This document shows, piece by piece, positions 54,820-63,518 of a DNA stretch of 64,000 nucleotides (positions are counted from its first letter, which is position 1; every line of letters begins with the position of its first letter). The translations under genes were made by a program, and so were the position numbers. The DNA is taken from contig NZ_JAFCKS010000002.1 in the NCBI RefSeq assembly GCF_018129995.1, forward strand, positions 1,054,001 to 1,118,000. The letters run 5' to 3'. Source of the stretch: Bradyrhizobium sp. SZCCT0153. Its GTDB lineage: Bacteria; Pseudomonadota; Alphaproteobacteria; Rhizobiales; Xanthobacteraceae. The notes below the pieces were generated by a model that saw only the letters and a program-made list of their open reading frames with translations, searched no databases and was not told the origin of the DNA.

Positions 54820-56277
54820 ATGGTGACTGAAACGACGAGCGCCGCCATCGACAAGATCCGCTGCGATGCCTGTCCGGTGATGTGCTACATCAAGCCGGGT
54901 GCGGCAGGCGCCTGCGATCGCTACGCCAACCACGACGGCAAGCTCGTCCGTGTCGATCCGCATGTGATCCTGGAGCGCACCGTCTCCCATGGCGGCAAGC
55001 TCGTCCCCTTCAGCCGCACGGAAGACTGGGACGGCAAGCTCGTCCACGAGCCGTCGACCTTTGTGACGGCAATCGGCGCGGGCACGACCTATCCCGATTA
55101 CAAGCCGGCGCCTTTCATCGTCTCCGCGGAAGTCGACGGCGTCGACATGGTGACTGTCGTCACCGAGGGCATCTTCTCCTATTGCGGCATCAAGGTGAAG
55201 ATCGACACCGACCGCTATCTCGGGCCGGAAACCGCGACCGTGCGCGCGCAGGGCGAGGCGGTCGGCCACGTCACCACCAGCGAATACGGCTCGCAGATGC
55301 TGTCGCTCGGCGGCGTGCATCATCTGACCGGCGGCTCGAAGAAGGAGGGCCGCGTCACCTGCGACACGCTGATGGATCTCGCCAATTGCAAGGCGGTCGA
55401 GCTCACCATCGACGGCGGAGCGACCGTGGTGGTGCAGGCCGGCCAGCCGCCGATCGTGAACGGCATGAAGGAAGAGCGCATGCGCGTCGGCTGCGGCTCG
55501 GCGACGATCGGAATGTTCGCCAAGCAATGGCACGGCAAGGTCGACGAGGTCGTGGTCGTCGACGATCACATCACCGGCGTGCTCTCGGAGCACCAGGCCG
55601 GCAAGCTGCTCGACATCGTCGACACCGGCATCAAGATGAAGGGCCGGCGTTCGACGCCTGGCCGCTATTTCCAGGTCGCCGATCCCGGCACGGGCTGGGG
55701 CGGCACCAACATCTCCGATCCGCTCGCGATCCTCGGACCGTTCGACGCCAAGGAAGCCAAGGCCGGTCTCTCCATGCTGATGGTCTCCACGACCGGCGAG
55801 CATTCGTCCTACTATGTGCTCGACGAGGCCCTGAAGCCGGTCGAGACCGAGATGCCCGATGACCTCAAGTTTTCGGTCGAGCGCATCAAGGAGAATTGCG
55901 AGCCGGCGCTGTGCACGGTGCTGTTCATGGCCGGTGCGGGCGGTTCGCTCCGTGCGGGCGTCACCGACAATCCGGTGCGGCTGACGCGCTCGGTGAAGGA
56001 CGCGCTGACGCGCGTCACCAGCGGCGGTGCGCCGGTCTATGTCTGGCCGGGCGGCGGCATCACCTACATGGTGGACGTGACGCAGATGCCGGCGGGTGCG
56101 TTCGGCTACGTGCCGACCCCGGCGCTGGTCGCGCCGATCGAGTTCACGATGAAGCTGTCCGACTATGCCGCGCTCGGCGGGCACATGGATCATGTGAAGC
56201 CGCTCTCCGAGGTGCAGGGCGGCGACGATGTCCGCCAGCTCCCCTGGCAGAACCCGATTCCGGGGCCGCGGCCATGA
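54820..56277 (+). CDS. 6-hydroxynicotinate reductase-like Fe-S protein
   Basis: A 485-residue protein. The N-terminus has four Cys (15, 18, 22, 32) in IRCDACPVMCYIKPG and GACDRYANHDG, a likely [4Fe-4S] site. The rest is a conserved domain with TVVTEGIFSYCGIKVKID, GGVHHLTGGSKKEG and a Gly-rich WPGGGITYMVD. I recognise it as the family of the 6-hydroxynicotinate reductase of anaerobic nicotinate fermenters, which reduces the pyridine ring with ferredoxin. In Azorhizobium, nicotinate is reported to go through the same tetrahydro intermediate aerobically. The ATG at 54820 is preferred; one at 54790 lies inside the palindrome. It overlaps the next gene by four bases. Confidence 0.75.
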   Translation: MVTETTSAAIDKIRCDACPVMCYIKPGAAGACDRYANHDGKLVRVDPHVILERTVSHGGKLVPFSRTEDWDGKLVHEPSTFVTAIGAGTTYPDYKPAPFIVSAEVDGVDMVTVVTEGIFSYCGIKVKIDTDRYLGPETATVRAQGEAVGHVTTSEYGSQMLSLGGVHHLTGGSKKEGRVTCDTLMDLANCKAVELTIDGGATVVVQAGQPPIVNGMKEERMRVGCGSATIGMFAKQWHGKVDEVVVVDDHITGVLSEHQAGKLLDIVDTGIKMKGRRSTPGRYFQVADPGTGWGGTNISDPLAILGPFDAKEAKAGLSMLMVSTTGEHSSYYVLDEALKPVETEMPDDLKFSVERIKENCEPALCTVLFMAGAGGSLRAGVTDNPVRLTRSVKDALTRVTSGGAPVYVWPGGGITYMVDVTQMPAGAFGYVPTPALVAPIEFTMKLSDYAALGGHMDHVKPLSEVQGGDDVRQLPWQNPIPGPRP

Positions 56278-57170
56278 CCAGGCTCCCGCAAATCGCGTTG
56301 CTGTCTGACGGCCGGCGGCTGCATTTGCAGGATGGACCGATTGATCTGGTCATCGAGGCGACGGGACACGCCGGTGCTGTGCGTGCGGCCTATGAGGCTG
56401 CGGCCGGGCGGTTCACCGGGCTTCTCGACGAGCTCTGCGCGGAACTGCCGGAACTGCGGGGCGCCGCCGGGGAGCGGACTTCGTTGAGAGGCGTTGTCGC
56501 ACGTCGCATGCACGCCGCCGTGGCGCCCTATGCTGAGGACTGCTTCATCACGCCGATGGCCGCTGTGGCCGGCAGCGTGGCGGAGGAGGTTTTGGGCGCA
56601 ATGCTGGGCGCGGCATCGCTCGATCGGGCCTACGTCAACAATGGCGGCGATATCGCGCTGCATCTCGGCGAGGGCGAGCATTTTTCGGTCGGCCTGATGG
56701 ACCGGCCCGATCGCGACGGCGTGATGCGGTCGATGAGGGTCGATGCCAATGATCCCGTGCGCGGCATCGCGACCAGCGGGCGGCACGGCCGCAGCTTTTC
56801 GCTCGGCATTGCCGATGCGGTGACCGTGTTGGCGCGAACGGCGTCGCAGGCCGATGCGTCCGCGACGATCATTGGCAATGCCGTCGATCTGCCGGGGCAT
56901 TCCGCCATCATCCGAAAGCCTGCGAACGAGCTTCAGCCCGACAGTGATCTCGGCGCACGGCTCGTGACCCGCGACGTCGGTGAGTTGTCGCAGAACGAGA
57001 TTGCGGCCGCGCTGGAGTCTGGCGCGAAATGTGCACGGCAATTATTCGATCGCGGACTGATCGAGGGTGCCGTGCTGCAGCTTTGTGGTGATATGCTCGT
57101 CATCGGAACGAAGGATATCGAGCGGCAGCGATCGCGCCCGCTTGTGCTGGAGAACGCGGTTCATGCCTGA
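56274..57170 (+). CDS. UPF0280 family protein (ApbE-like fold)
   Basis: A 298-residue protein of the UPF0280 group, related in fold to ApbE flavin transferases. Marks are DCFITPMAAVAGSVAEEVLG, YVNNGGDIALHLG, IATSGRHGRSFSLGIADAVTV and a C-terminal SRPLVLEN. ApbE attaches FMN to Thr/Ser through phosphodiester bonds; whether UPF0280 members do so is not established. The ATGA overlap with the reductase-like gene implies tight co-translation. The protein may modify or support that partner, but this is inference. Confidence 0.82.
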   Translation: MTRLPQIALLSDGRRLHLQDGPIDLVIEATGHAGAVRAAYEAAAGRFTGLLDELCAELPELRGAAGERTSLRGVVARRMHAAVAPYAEDCFITPMAAVAGSVAEEVLGAMLGAASLDRAYVNNGGDIALHLGEGEHFSVGLMDRPDRDGVMRSMRVDANDPVRGIATSGRHGRSFSLGIADAVTVLARTASQADASATIIGNAVDLPGHSAIIRKPANELQPDSDLGARLVTRDVGELSQNEIAAALESGAKCARQLFDRGLIEGAVLQLCGDMLVIGTKDIERQRSRPLVLENAVHA

Positions 57171-57197
57171 GCAGGGAAACGAAGCGGGGAAACAACC

Positions 57198-57782
57198 ATG
57201 AGCGCGATCATCCGCAAGATCGTCACCGTCGTCGAAGAGACGCAGATGGAGATGGGCCGCCAGGTCTCGCCGCCGACGCGGCGTGCGGCCGCAATCGCCG
57301 TGATCGAGAATCCCTTTGCCGGAAAATATGTCGAGGACCTCTCGCCGCTGATCGCAATCGGCGAGGAACTCGGCGAGCTCCTGTCGAAGCGCGCGGTCGC
57401 TGCGCTCGGCATCGATGGCGCGAAGGCGCAGAGCTATGGCAAGGCCGCCGCTGTCGGGGAGAACGGCGAGCTGGAGCACGCCGCCGCCATCCTTCACCCG
57501 AAGATGGGCACGCCGGTGCGCAAGGTGCTGAGCAAGGGCGCAGCGCTGATTCCGTCGTCGAAAAAGCGCAGCGGTCCCGGCACGACGCTGGACATTCCGC
57601 TTGGTCACAAGGACGCAGCCTTCGTGCGCAGTCATTTCGACGGGATGGAAGTACAGATCAACGACGCGCCGCGCGCCAACGAGATCATGGTCGCGGTCGC
57701 CGTCACCGACAGCGGTCGTCCTTTGCCGCGTGTCGGCGGACTGACGGTTGCGGAGATCAAGGGCGAAGACGGTCTGCGATAG
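57198..57782 (+). CDS. AA_synth (amino acid synthesis, DUF1185) family protein
   Basis: A 194-residue member of the Pfam AA_synth family, named for presumed amino-acid synthesis but without a defined reaction. It has a compact alpha/beta sequence with IAVIENPFAGKYVEDLSPL, QSYGKAAAVGENGELEHAAA, LHPKMGTPVRKVL and a late NEIMVAVAVTDSGRPLPR. Genes of this family often sit with catabolic and transport genes for amides or heterocycles. The start at 57198 has GGGGAAAC upstream, 27 bases after the UPF0280 stop. Confidence 0.82.
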   Translation: MSAIIRKIVTVVEETQMEMGRQVSPPTRRAAAIAVIENPFAGKYVEDLSPLIAIGEELGELLSKRAVAALGIDGAKAQSYGKAAAVGENGELEHAAAILHPKMGTPVRKVLSKGAALIPSSKKRSGPGTTLDIPLGHKDAAFVRSHFDGMEVQINDAPRANEIMVAVAVTDSGRPLPRVGGLTVAEIKGEDGLR

Positions 57783-57863
57783 AGCTTGAACCGGGGAGGC
57801 GGACACAGCTTCTCCGATGAGGATCACGCTGAAGACGTAGAGAGTTCAAAACTGGAGGTTGGG

Positions 57864-59066
57864 ATGCGAGCAAGAAACATTTTCGTCGGCGCGGCCTTCG
57901 CGCTTCTGGCGGGCGGCATGGCTCATTCGGCCCTGGCGCAGGACATCAAGATCGGCGAGATCAACAGCTATTCGCTGCTGCCGGCCTTCACCGAACCTTA
58001 TCGCAAGGGCTGGCAGCTCGCGGTCGAGGAGATCAACGCGGCCGGCGGCATCAACGGCAAGAAGCTCGTCGTCGTCTCCAAGGACGACGGCGGCAAGCCG
58101 GCGGACGCCCAGACCGCGGCCAATGAGCTGGTGTCGAGCGAGGGCGTCGCGATGCTGACGGGCACGTTCCTGTCTAACATCGGCCTCGCGGTCAGCGACT
58201 TCGCCAACCAGAAGAAGGTGTTCTTCCTCGCAGCCGAGCCGCTGACGGACGCTGTCACCTGGTCGAAGGGCAACAAATACACATTCCGTCTGCGCCCCTC
58301 GAATTACATGCAGGCCGCGATGCTGGTGGAAGCCGCCAGCAAGCTGCCGGCCAAGCGCTGGGCGACGATCGCGCCGAACTATGAGTACGGCCAGTCCGCG
58401 GTCGCGGTGTTCAAGAAGCTGATGTCGGAGAAGCGTCCTGACATCCAGTGGGTCGACGAGCAGTGGCCGCCGCAGGGCAAGATCGATGCGGGTCCGGTGG
58501 TGCAGGCCGTTGCCGCCGCCAATCCCGAGGCGATCCTCAACGTCACCTTCGGCGCCGACCTCGTGAAGCTCGTTCGCGAAGGCAACACCCGCGGCCTGTT
58601 CAAGGGACGCGAGGTCGTGTCCTTCCTGACCGGCGAGCCTGAATATCTCGATCCGCTCAAGGAGGAGACGCCGGCGGGCTGGATCGTCACCGGCTATCCC
58701 TGGTACTCGATCAAGACGCCCGAGCACGACGCGTTCCTGAAGGCCTATCAGGCCAAGTACAACGACTATCCGCGTCTCGGCTCGATCGTGGGCTATCAGA
58801 CCATCAAGGCCGCCGCCGCGATCCTGGCCAAGGCCGGCTCGACCGATCCGGAGAAGCTGATTGCCGCGGCAGAGGGGCTGTCGATGCCGTCGCCGTTCGG
58901 CGAGATCACCTTCCGCAAGATCGATCACCAGTCGACGCTCGGAGCCTTTGTCGGCAAGACCGCGCTGAAGGACGGCAAGGGCGTGATGGTGGAGTCCGTC
59001 TACAGGAAGGGCGCGGACTATCTGCCGAGCGACGCCGAAGTCGAGAAGCTGCGGCCGAAGGATTGA
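57864..59066 (+). CDS. Branched-chain-type ABC transporter substrate-binding protein
   Basis: A 400-residue LivJ/LivK-family periplasmic protein. The signal peptide (NIFVGAAFALLAGGMAHSALA, cut before QDIKIG) is followed by GEINSYSLLPAFTEPYRKGW, AAGGINGKKLVVVSKDDGGKP and NYEYGQSAVAVFKKL. This subgroup commonly binds aromatic or amide-type acids rather than leucine. GGAGG lies about five bases before the ATG at 57864. It heads the import genes livHM-livG-livF, after a palindromic repeat. Confidence 0.9.
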   Translation: MRARNIFVGAAFALLAGGMAHSALAQDIKIGEINSYSLLPAFTEPYRKGWQLAVEEINAAGGINGKKLVVVSKDDGGKPADAQTAANELVSSEGVAMLTGTFLSNIGLAVSDFANQKKVFFLAAEPLTDAVTWSKGNKYTFRLRPSNYMQAAMLVEAASKLPAKRWATIAPNYEYGQSAVAVFKKLMSEKRPDIQWVDEQWPPQGKIDAGPVVQAVAAANPEAILNVTFGADLVKLVREGNTRGLFKGREVVSFLTGEPEYLDPLKEETPAGWIVTGYPWYSIKTPEHDAFLKAYQAKYNDYPRLGSIVGYQTIKAAAAILAKAGSTDPEKLIAAAEGLSMPSPFGEITFRKIDHQSTLGAFVGKTALKDGKGVMVESVYRKGADYLPSDAEVEKLRPKD

Positions 59067-59081
59067 TACGAAGAGAGACCG

Positions 59082-59187
59082 GGGCCTCGTGGTTCGAGAC
59101 GCGCGGCGTCGCCGCGCTCCTCACCATGAGGGTCCCGGACCTCATCCCGAGGAGGCGCGTAGCGCCGTCTCGAAGGATGAAGGCCAA
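59082..59187. repeat. Double palindromic dispersed repeat in the transport operon
   Basis: Two related elements face each other: 59083-59130 (GGCCTCGTGGTTCGAGACG to CTCCTCACCATGAGG) and 59139-59187 (CCTCATCCCGAGGAGG to GTCTCGAAGGATGAAGGCC). Each is itself palindromic and they are roughly inverted copies. The CCTCAT-CCGAGGAG-GTCTCGAAGGATGA type is scattered through Bradyrhizobium and relatives. It separates the binding-protein gene from the permease gene and may stabilise or trim the upstream message. Confidence 0.8.
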
Positions 59188-59232
59188 GTACTGAAGCCAA
59201 TTAGTGAAGCATATGCCTAACCCGGACCGCCG

Positions 59233-61122
59233 ATGGCCTTTTATGTGGTACAGTTTCTGACCGGTCTCGCCAGCGCAGCGTCGCTGTTCCTGGTGGCCTC
59301 GGGCCTGTCGATCATCTTCGGCGTGACGCGGATCGTGAATTTCGCGCATGGCGCCTTCTACATGATCGGCGCGTACGTCGCCTTCACGCTCACCGAGCGT
59401 CTGTCTGGCGCATTCGGCTTCTGGGGAGGCATCGTGGTGGCCGCGTTCGCGGTGGCGCTGATCGGCGTCATCGTCGAGATGGTGCTGCTCCGGCGCATCT
59501 ACCACGCGCCGGAACTGTTCCAGCTGCTCGCGACCTTCGGCCTGACCTTGATGGTCGAGGACCTCGTCGTGCTGATCTGGGGGCCCGACGATCTCGTCGG
59601 CCGCCGTGCGCCCGGCTTTCGGGGCGCGATCGATTTCTTCGGCCAGAACATCCCGAGCTACGACCTGTTCCTGATCGTGCTCGGGCCGGTCGTGCTCGGC
59701 ATTCTCTGGCTGCTGTTCCAGCGCACGCGCTGGGGCGTGCTGGTGCGCGCGGCGACGCAGGACCGCGACATGGTCGCAGCACTCGGCGTCAACCAGAAAT
59801 GGCTGTTCACCTCGGTGTTTGCGGTCGGCGTCTTTCTCGCCGCGCTCGGCGGCGCGCTCCAGATCCCGCGCGATGCCGTGCATCACGCGATGGACCTGCG
59901 CATCATCGTTGAAGTGTTCGTGGTCGTCGTGATCGGCGGCCTCGGCAGCATCATCGGCGCCTTCGTCGCGGCGGTGCTGGTCTCTGAACTGAACGCCTTC
60001 GGCATCCTGATCTTCCCGAAGATCTCCATCATCCTCGTCTTCCTGGTGATGGCAGCGGTGCTGATCGTGCGTCCCTGGGGTCTGTTCGGCAAGCCGGAGG
60101 CGCCCGCGCGCAAGACGCCGGGTCTCACCGTCAATCCCTGGCGGCCGCTGACGTCGAACGAGCGGCTTGCTGCTCTCGCGGCGCTCGTCATCGCAGCGAC
60201 GCTGCCGCTGTTCGCAGGCAACTACGCGCTGACCGTCGGCTCGGAGATCGCGATCTTCGTGATCTTCGCCGTCAGCCTGCACTTCCTGATGTCGGTCGGC
60301 GGGCTCGCATCGTTCGGCCACGCCGCCTATTTCGGCCTCGGCGCCTACGGCGTCGCCTTCCTCGCCAAGATGGCGGGACTGCCGATGATCGTGTGCCTGT
60401 TGCTCGGGCCGCTGCTCGGCTGTATGGGCGCGGCCGTGTTCGGCTTCTTCGCGGTGCAGCTCTCCGGCGTGTATTTCGCGATGCTGACGCTCGCTTTCGC
60501 GCAGATCGTCTGGTCGATCGCGTTCCAGTGGGTGAGCGTGACAGGCGGCGACAACGGCATACTCGGCGTCTGGCCTTCGAGCTGGGCGGCGAGCCCGTCG
60601 CATTTCTATTGGATCGCGCTCGGCGTCGCGGCGCTCGTCACGATCGCGCTGCGGGCCATGGTGTTCTCGCCGTTCGGCTACGCGCTCCGGGCGACGCGCG
60701 ATTCGCTTCTGCGCACCGAGGCGATCGGCATCAACGCCAAGCGCATCCAGTGGACGGCCTTCGTGATCGCGGGCACGACCGCCGGCATCGGCGGCGCGCT
60801 GTTCGCGTACCTGAAGGGCAGCGTCTTCCCGGACAATCTCGGCATCTCGCTGTCGGTCGATGCGCTGGTCATGGTGCTGCTCGGCGGCGTCGAGACGGTG
60901 TCGGGTGCGGTGATCGGCGCCATCGTCTACAAGGCGCTGAACATCTGGCTGGTCAGCCAGACCGACCTGTCGAAGCTCGTGCTCGGCGGTTTCATCGTGC
61001 TGATCGTGGTCGTCTTCCCCAAGGGCATCGTCGGCATGCTGGAAATGCTGGCGCAGCGGCGCAAGAGCACGTCGCCGCCAGGGGCAACCCTGCTTGCCAA
61101 GCCGATGGGGTCTGCCGAATGA
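59233..61122 (+). CDS. Fused LivH-LivM branched-chain-type ABC permease
   Basis: A 629-residue protein joining both membrane subunits of a LIV-type importer. Residues about 1-290 are LivH-like (SIIFGVTRIVNFAHGAFYMIGAYVA, start shown only as FGVTRIVNFAHGAFYMIGA). About 310-605 are LivM-like (VGGLASFGHAAYFGLGAYGVAF, GINAKRIQWTAFVIAG). About sixteen membrane helices are expected. Separate genes are the rule, and fusions occur in several proteobacterial LIV systems. The stop overlaps the ATPase start (ATGA at 61119-61122). Confidence 0.9.
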   Translation: MAFYVVQFLTGLASAASLFLVASGLSIIFGVTRIVNFAHGAFYMIGAYVAFTLTERLSGAFGFWGGIVVAAFAVALIGVIVEMVLLRRIYHAPELFQLLATFGLTLMVEDLVVLIWGPDDLVGRRAPGFRGAIDFFGQNIPSYDLFLIVLGPVVLGILWLLFQRTRWGVLVRAATQDRDMVAALGVNQKWLFTSVFAVGVFLAALGGALQIPRDAVHHAMDLRIIVEVFVVVVIGGLGSIIGAFVAAVLVSELNAFGILIFPKISIILVFLVMAAVLIVRPWGLFGKPEAPARKTPGLTVNPWRPLTSNERLAALAALVIAATLPLFAGNYALTVGSEIAIFVIFAVSLHFLMSVGGLASFGHAAYFGLGAYGVAFLAKMAGLPMIVCLLLGPLLGCMGAAVFGFFAVQLSGVYFAMLTLAFAQIVWSIAFQWVSVTGGDNGILGVWPSSWAASPSHFYWIALGVAALVTIALRAMVFSPFGYALRATRDSLLRTEAIGINAKRIQWTAFVIAGTTAGIGGALFAYLKGSVFPDNLGISLSVDALVMVLLGGVETVSGAVIGAIVYKALNIWLVSQTDLSKLVLGGFIVLIVVVFPKGIVGMLEMLAQRRKSTSPPGATLLAKPMGSAE

Positions 61123-61910
61123 GCGTCGCGCCCCCACTTCTCGCGGTCGAAGGCCTGACCAAATCCTATGGCGGCATCCATGCCGTGCGCGGCGTCTCGT
61201 TCTCGCTGCGCGCGGGCGAAATCCTGGCGCTGATCGGCCCGAACGGCGCCGGCAAGAGCACCTGTTTCGACATGCTCAACGGCCAGAACAGGCCCGACAC
61301 GGGGCATGTCCGGCTGCTCGGCAAGGACACCACCGGCAAGAAGCCGCGCGAGATCTGGCGAATGGGAGTGGGGCGCACTTTCCAGATCACGGCGACGTTC
61401 GCGACGATGACCGTGCGCGAGAACGTGCAGGTCGCGCTGATCTCGCATGAGAAGCAGCTGTTCAATCTCTGGGGCTCTGCGCCGAACTTCGACCGCGGCG
61501 AGGCGGGCCGGCTGCTCGAACTGGTCGGCATGGGCGGCTACGCGGATCGGCCCTGCGGCGAGCTTGCCTATGGCGACCTCAAGCGGCTCGAGCTTGCGGT
61601 TGCGCTCGCCAATCAACCCAAACTCCTGCTGATGGACGAGCCGACCGCCGGCATGGCGCCGCGCGAGCGCGTCGAGCTGATGCGGCTGACCGCGCAGATC
61701 GCGCGGGAAAAGTCGATCGGCGTGCTCTTCACCGAGCATGACATGGACGTGGTGTTCGAGCATGCCGACCGCATCATCGTGCTCAACCGCGGCACGCTGA
61801 TCGCCGAGGGATCGCCCGCCGAGGTGCGCGGCAATCCGCAGGTGCAGGCGGTCTATCTCGGCGAGGGTCTTCTCTACGATGCCCAGCATCGCGAGGGGGC
61901 CTCGGCATGA
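61119..61910 (+). CDS. LivG-type ABC transporter ATP-binding protein
   Basis: A 263-residue ATPase. Walker A GPNGAGKST, Q-loop GVGRTFQITATFATMTV, Walker B KLLLMDEPTAGMAP and the switch His in FTEHDMDVVF are present. The signature loop reads CGELAYGDLKRLELA in place of LSGGQ, as is usual for LivG proteins. It starts inside the permease stop codon and overlaps livF by four bases. Confidence 0.93.
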   Translation: MSVAPPLLAVEGLTKSYGGIHAVRGVSFSLRAGEILALIGPNGAGKSTCFDMLNGQNRPDTGHVRLLGKDTTGKKPREIWRMGVGRTFQITATFATMTVRENVQVALISHEKQLFNLWGSAPNFDRGEAGRLLELVGMGGYADRPCGELAYGDLKRLELAVALANQPKLLLMDEPTAGMAPRERVELMRLTAQIAREKSIGVLFTEHDMDVVFEHADRIIVLNRGTLIAEGSPAEVRGNPQVQAVYLGEGLLYDAQHREGASA

Positions 61911-62611
61911 AGCTCACGGTGGAAGGGCTCAACAGCCATTACGGCCCCGCGCACATCCTGTTCGACATCGGCTTCGAGGTCGGCGCCGGCGAGGTCGTGG
62001 CGCTGCTCGGACGCAACGGTGCCGGCAAGTCGACGACGTTCCGCTCGATCGTCGGTCTCGTCGCGCAGCGAACCGGCCGCATCATGTTCGAGGGCAAGGA
62101 CGTCTCGGTGCGTCCGACGCATGAGATCGTGCGCGAGGGGCTCGGCTATGTCCCGGAGGAGCGCCGCATCTTCACGGATCTGACCGTTGAGGAGAATCTG
62201 GAAGTCGGCCGCCAGCCAAAGCGTCCCAACGCGCCGTACTGGACCCGCGAAAAACTGTTCGCGCTGTTTCCAAATCTGGGTGAGATGAAGAACCGCCCGG
62301 GCGGCCGCATGAGCGGGGGCGAGCAGCAGATGCTGACCATCGCACGCACGCTGATGGGCAATCCGTCGCTGGTGCTGCTCGACGAGCCCTCGGAAGGCCT
62401 GTCGCCAAAGATCGTGGAGCAGATGGTCGATGCCATCCTGACCATGAAGAAGGAGGGCGTCAGCATCGTCGTCTCCGAGCAGAATCTGCATTTCGCGCGA
62501 TTGATCTCCGATCGCGCTTATATCATCGAGCGCGGCCGCATCTGTTTCGGCGGCACCATGGCCGAGCTCGACGCGCGTCCGGACATCCGCGACGCGCATC
62601 TGTCGTTGTGA
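61907..62611 (+). CDS. LivF-type ABC transporter ATP-binding protein
   Basis: A 234-residue ATPase, partner of the LivG-type protein. It has LNSHYGPAHILFDIGFEV, Walker A GRNGAGKST, GYVPEERRIFTDLTVEENL, signature MSGGEQQML and Walker B LVLLDEPSEGLSPKI. The YVPEER block is the LivF hallmark. It begins in the stop of livG (ATGA) and ends 13 bases before the MarR gene. Confidence 0.93.
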   Translation: MKLTVEGLNSHYGPAHILFDIGFEVGAGEVVALLGRNGAGKSTTFRSIVGLVAQRTGRIMFEGKDVSVRPTHEIVREGLGYVPEERRIFTDLTVEENLEVGRQPKRPNAPYWTREKLFALFPNLGEMKNRPGGRMSGGEQQMLTIARTLMGNPSLVLLDEPSEGLSPKIVEQMVDAILTMKKEGVSIVVSEQNLHFARLISDRAYIIERGRICFGGTMAELDARPDIRDAHLSL

Positions 62612-62624
62612 GAGGCGGGAGCGG

Positions 62625-63080
62625 ATGGCGAGAAGCGTCGCGGTGAAGAAGGGCGTCAAACCCGGAAAGCCGCCTTACGTGCTGGACGAGCAGGTTGGCT
62701 TCATCCTGCGCCAGGTCTGGCAGCGCCACAGCGCGATCTTCTCCCGCGAGATCGGCACCAATATCACGCCGACGCAATGGGCGGCGCTGTCCAAGCTCGC
62801 CGAGGCCGGACCATGCTCGCAGAACCAGCTCGGGCGGCTGACGGCGATGGATGTCGCGACCATCAAGGGCGTGATCGACCGGTTGACGGCGCGCGGCCTG
62901 ACCGAGACCAGCCAGGATCCCGAGGATGGCCGGCGACTGCTGGTCAGCCTGACGCGCGCGGGGCAGCAGCTTGCGGAAAAGGTCGCGCCGAACGCGCTCG
63001 CGATCACGCGGGAGACGCTGGCGCCGCTCGAGGCAAAGGAGCGCGAGTTGCTGATGGCGCTGTTGAACAAGCTGCGGTGA
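62625..63080 (+). CDS. MarR-family transcriptional regulator
   Basis: A 151-residue winged-helix regulator. Dimerisation helices flank the DNA-binding core WAALSKLAEAGPCSQNQLGRL, MDVATIKGVIDRLTARGL and the wing SQDPEDGRRLLVSLT. MarR proteins controlling aromatic-acid pathways are usually repressors released by the substrate or its CoA or hydroxylated form. Being the last gene of the operon, it probably regulates the palindromes at 54625-54640 and 54775-54794, and perhaps 49402-49421. GAGGCGGGA precedes the ATG. Confidence 0.9.
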   Translation: MARSVAVKKGVKPGKPPYVLDEQVGFILRQVWQRHSAIFSREIGTNITPTQWAALSKLAEAGPCSQNQLGRLTAMDVATIKGVIDRLTARGLTETSQDPEDGRRLLVSLTRAGQQLAEKVAPNALAITRETLAPLEAKERELLMALLNKLR

Positions 63081-63123
63081 GCCGCGACTAACCTCGATGA
63101 TGGTTTTGTCGAGGCTTACCGGC

Positions 63124-63513
63124 ATGAGAGTGGCGAGGCGGGTTGCGATGGTTTTGGCTCTGGGCGCGGCGCTGGCGGGCGGGTGTGCGCAGGCCTGGGC
63201 GGCGCAAGCCTATGAAGGATTCTGGGCGTCGACCAAAAAAGATTGCCGCGATCAGGATAGCGCCAACCGCATGAGCATCGAAGGCGGCAACCGCCTCTAT
63301 TGGTACGAGACGCGGTGCCGGGCCAGCCAGATCACGGCCAATGGAAAGCTCAGCTGGAAAATGAAGCTCGCCTGCGAAGGCGAGGGCGAGAAGTATCGCT
63401 CCAATCCCCGGCTGTCCATCGCTGCGGATGGCAGGCTCGTGATGGACAATGGCCCGGTGGGCCAGGCCAGGCGCCAGACTTATGTGCGTTGTGAGATCGC
63501 AAAGCCGCGCTGA
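63124..63513 (+). CDS. Small secreted protein, unknown function
   Basis: About 129 residues with a signal peptide (VAMVLALGAALAGGCAQAWA, cut before AQAYEG). The mature part has four cysteines (KDCRDQD, TRCRAS, LACEGEG, VRCEIA) and a YEGFWASTKKDC start. It looks like a small periplasmic domain stabilised by two disulfides. The ATG at 63124 (MRVARR) is chosen for the signal peptide and a GAGG upstream; ATGs at 63097/63100 are alternatives. No recognised family. Confidence 0.7.
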   Translation: MRVARRVAMVLALGAALAGGCAQAWAAQAYEGFWASTKKDCRDQDSANRMSIEGGNRLYWYETRCRASQITANGKLSWKMKLACEGEGEKYRSNPRLSIAADGRLVMDNGPVGQARRQTYVRCEIAKPR

Positions 63514-63518
63514 TCTCC

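Noticed and set aside
58906..61137. A 743-codon minus-strand reading across the fused LIV permease
   Set aside because: Extremely rich in Arg, His, Asp and Gln, as expected for the complement of hydrophobic codons; no domain.
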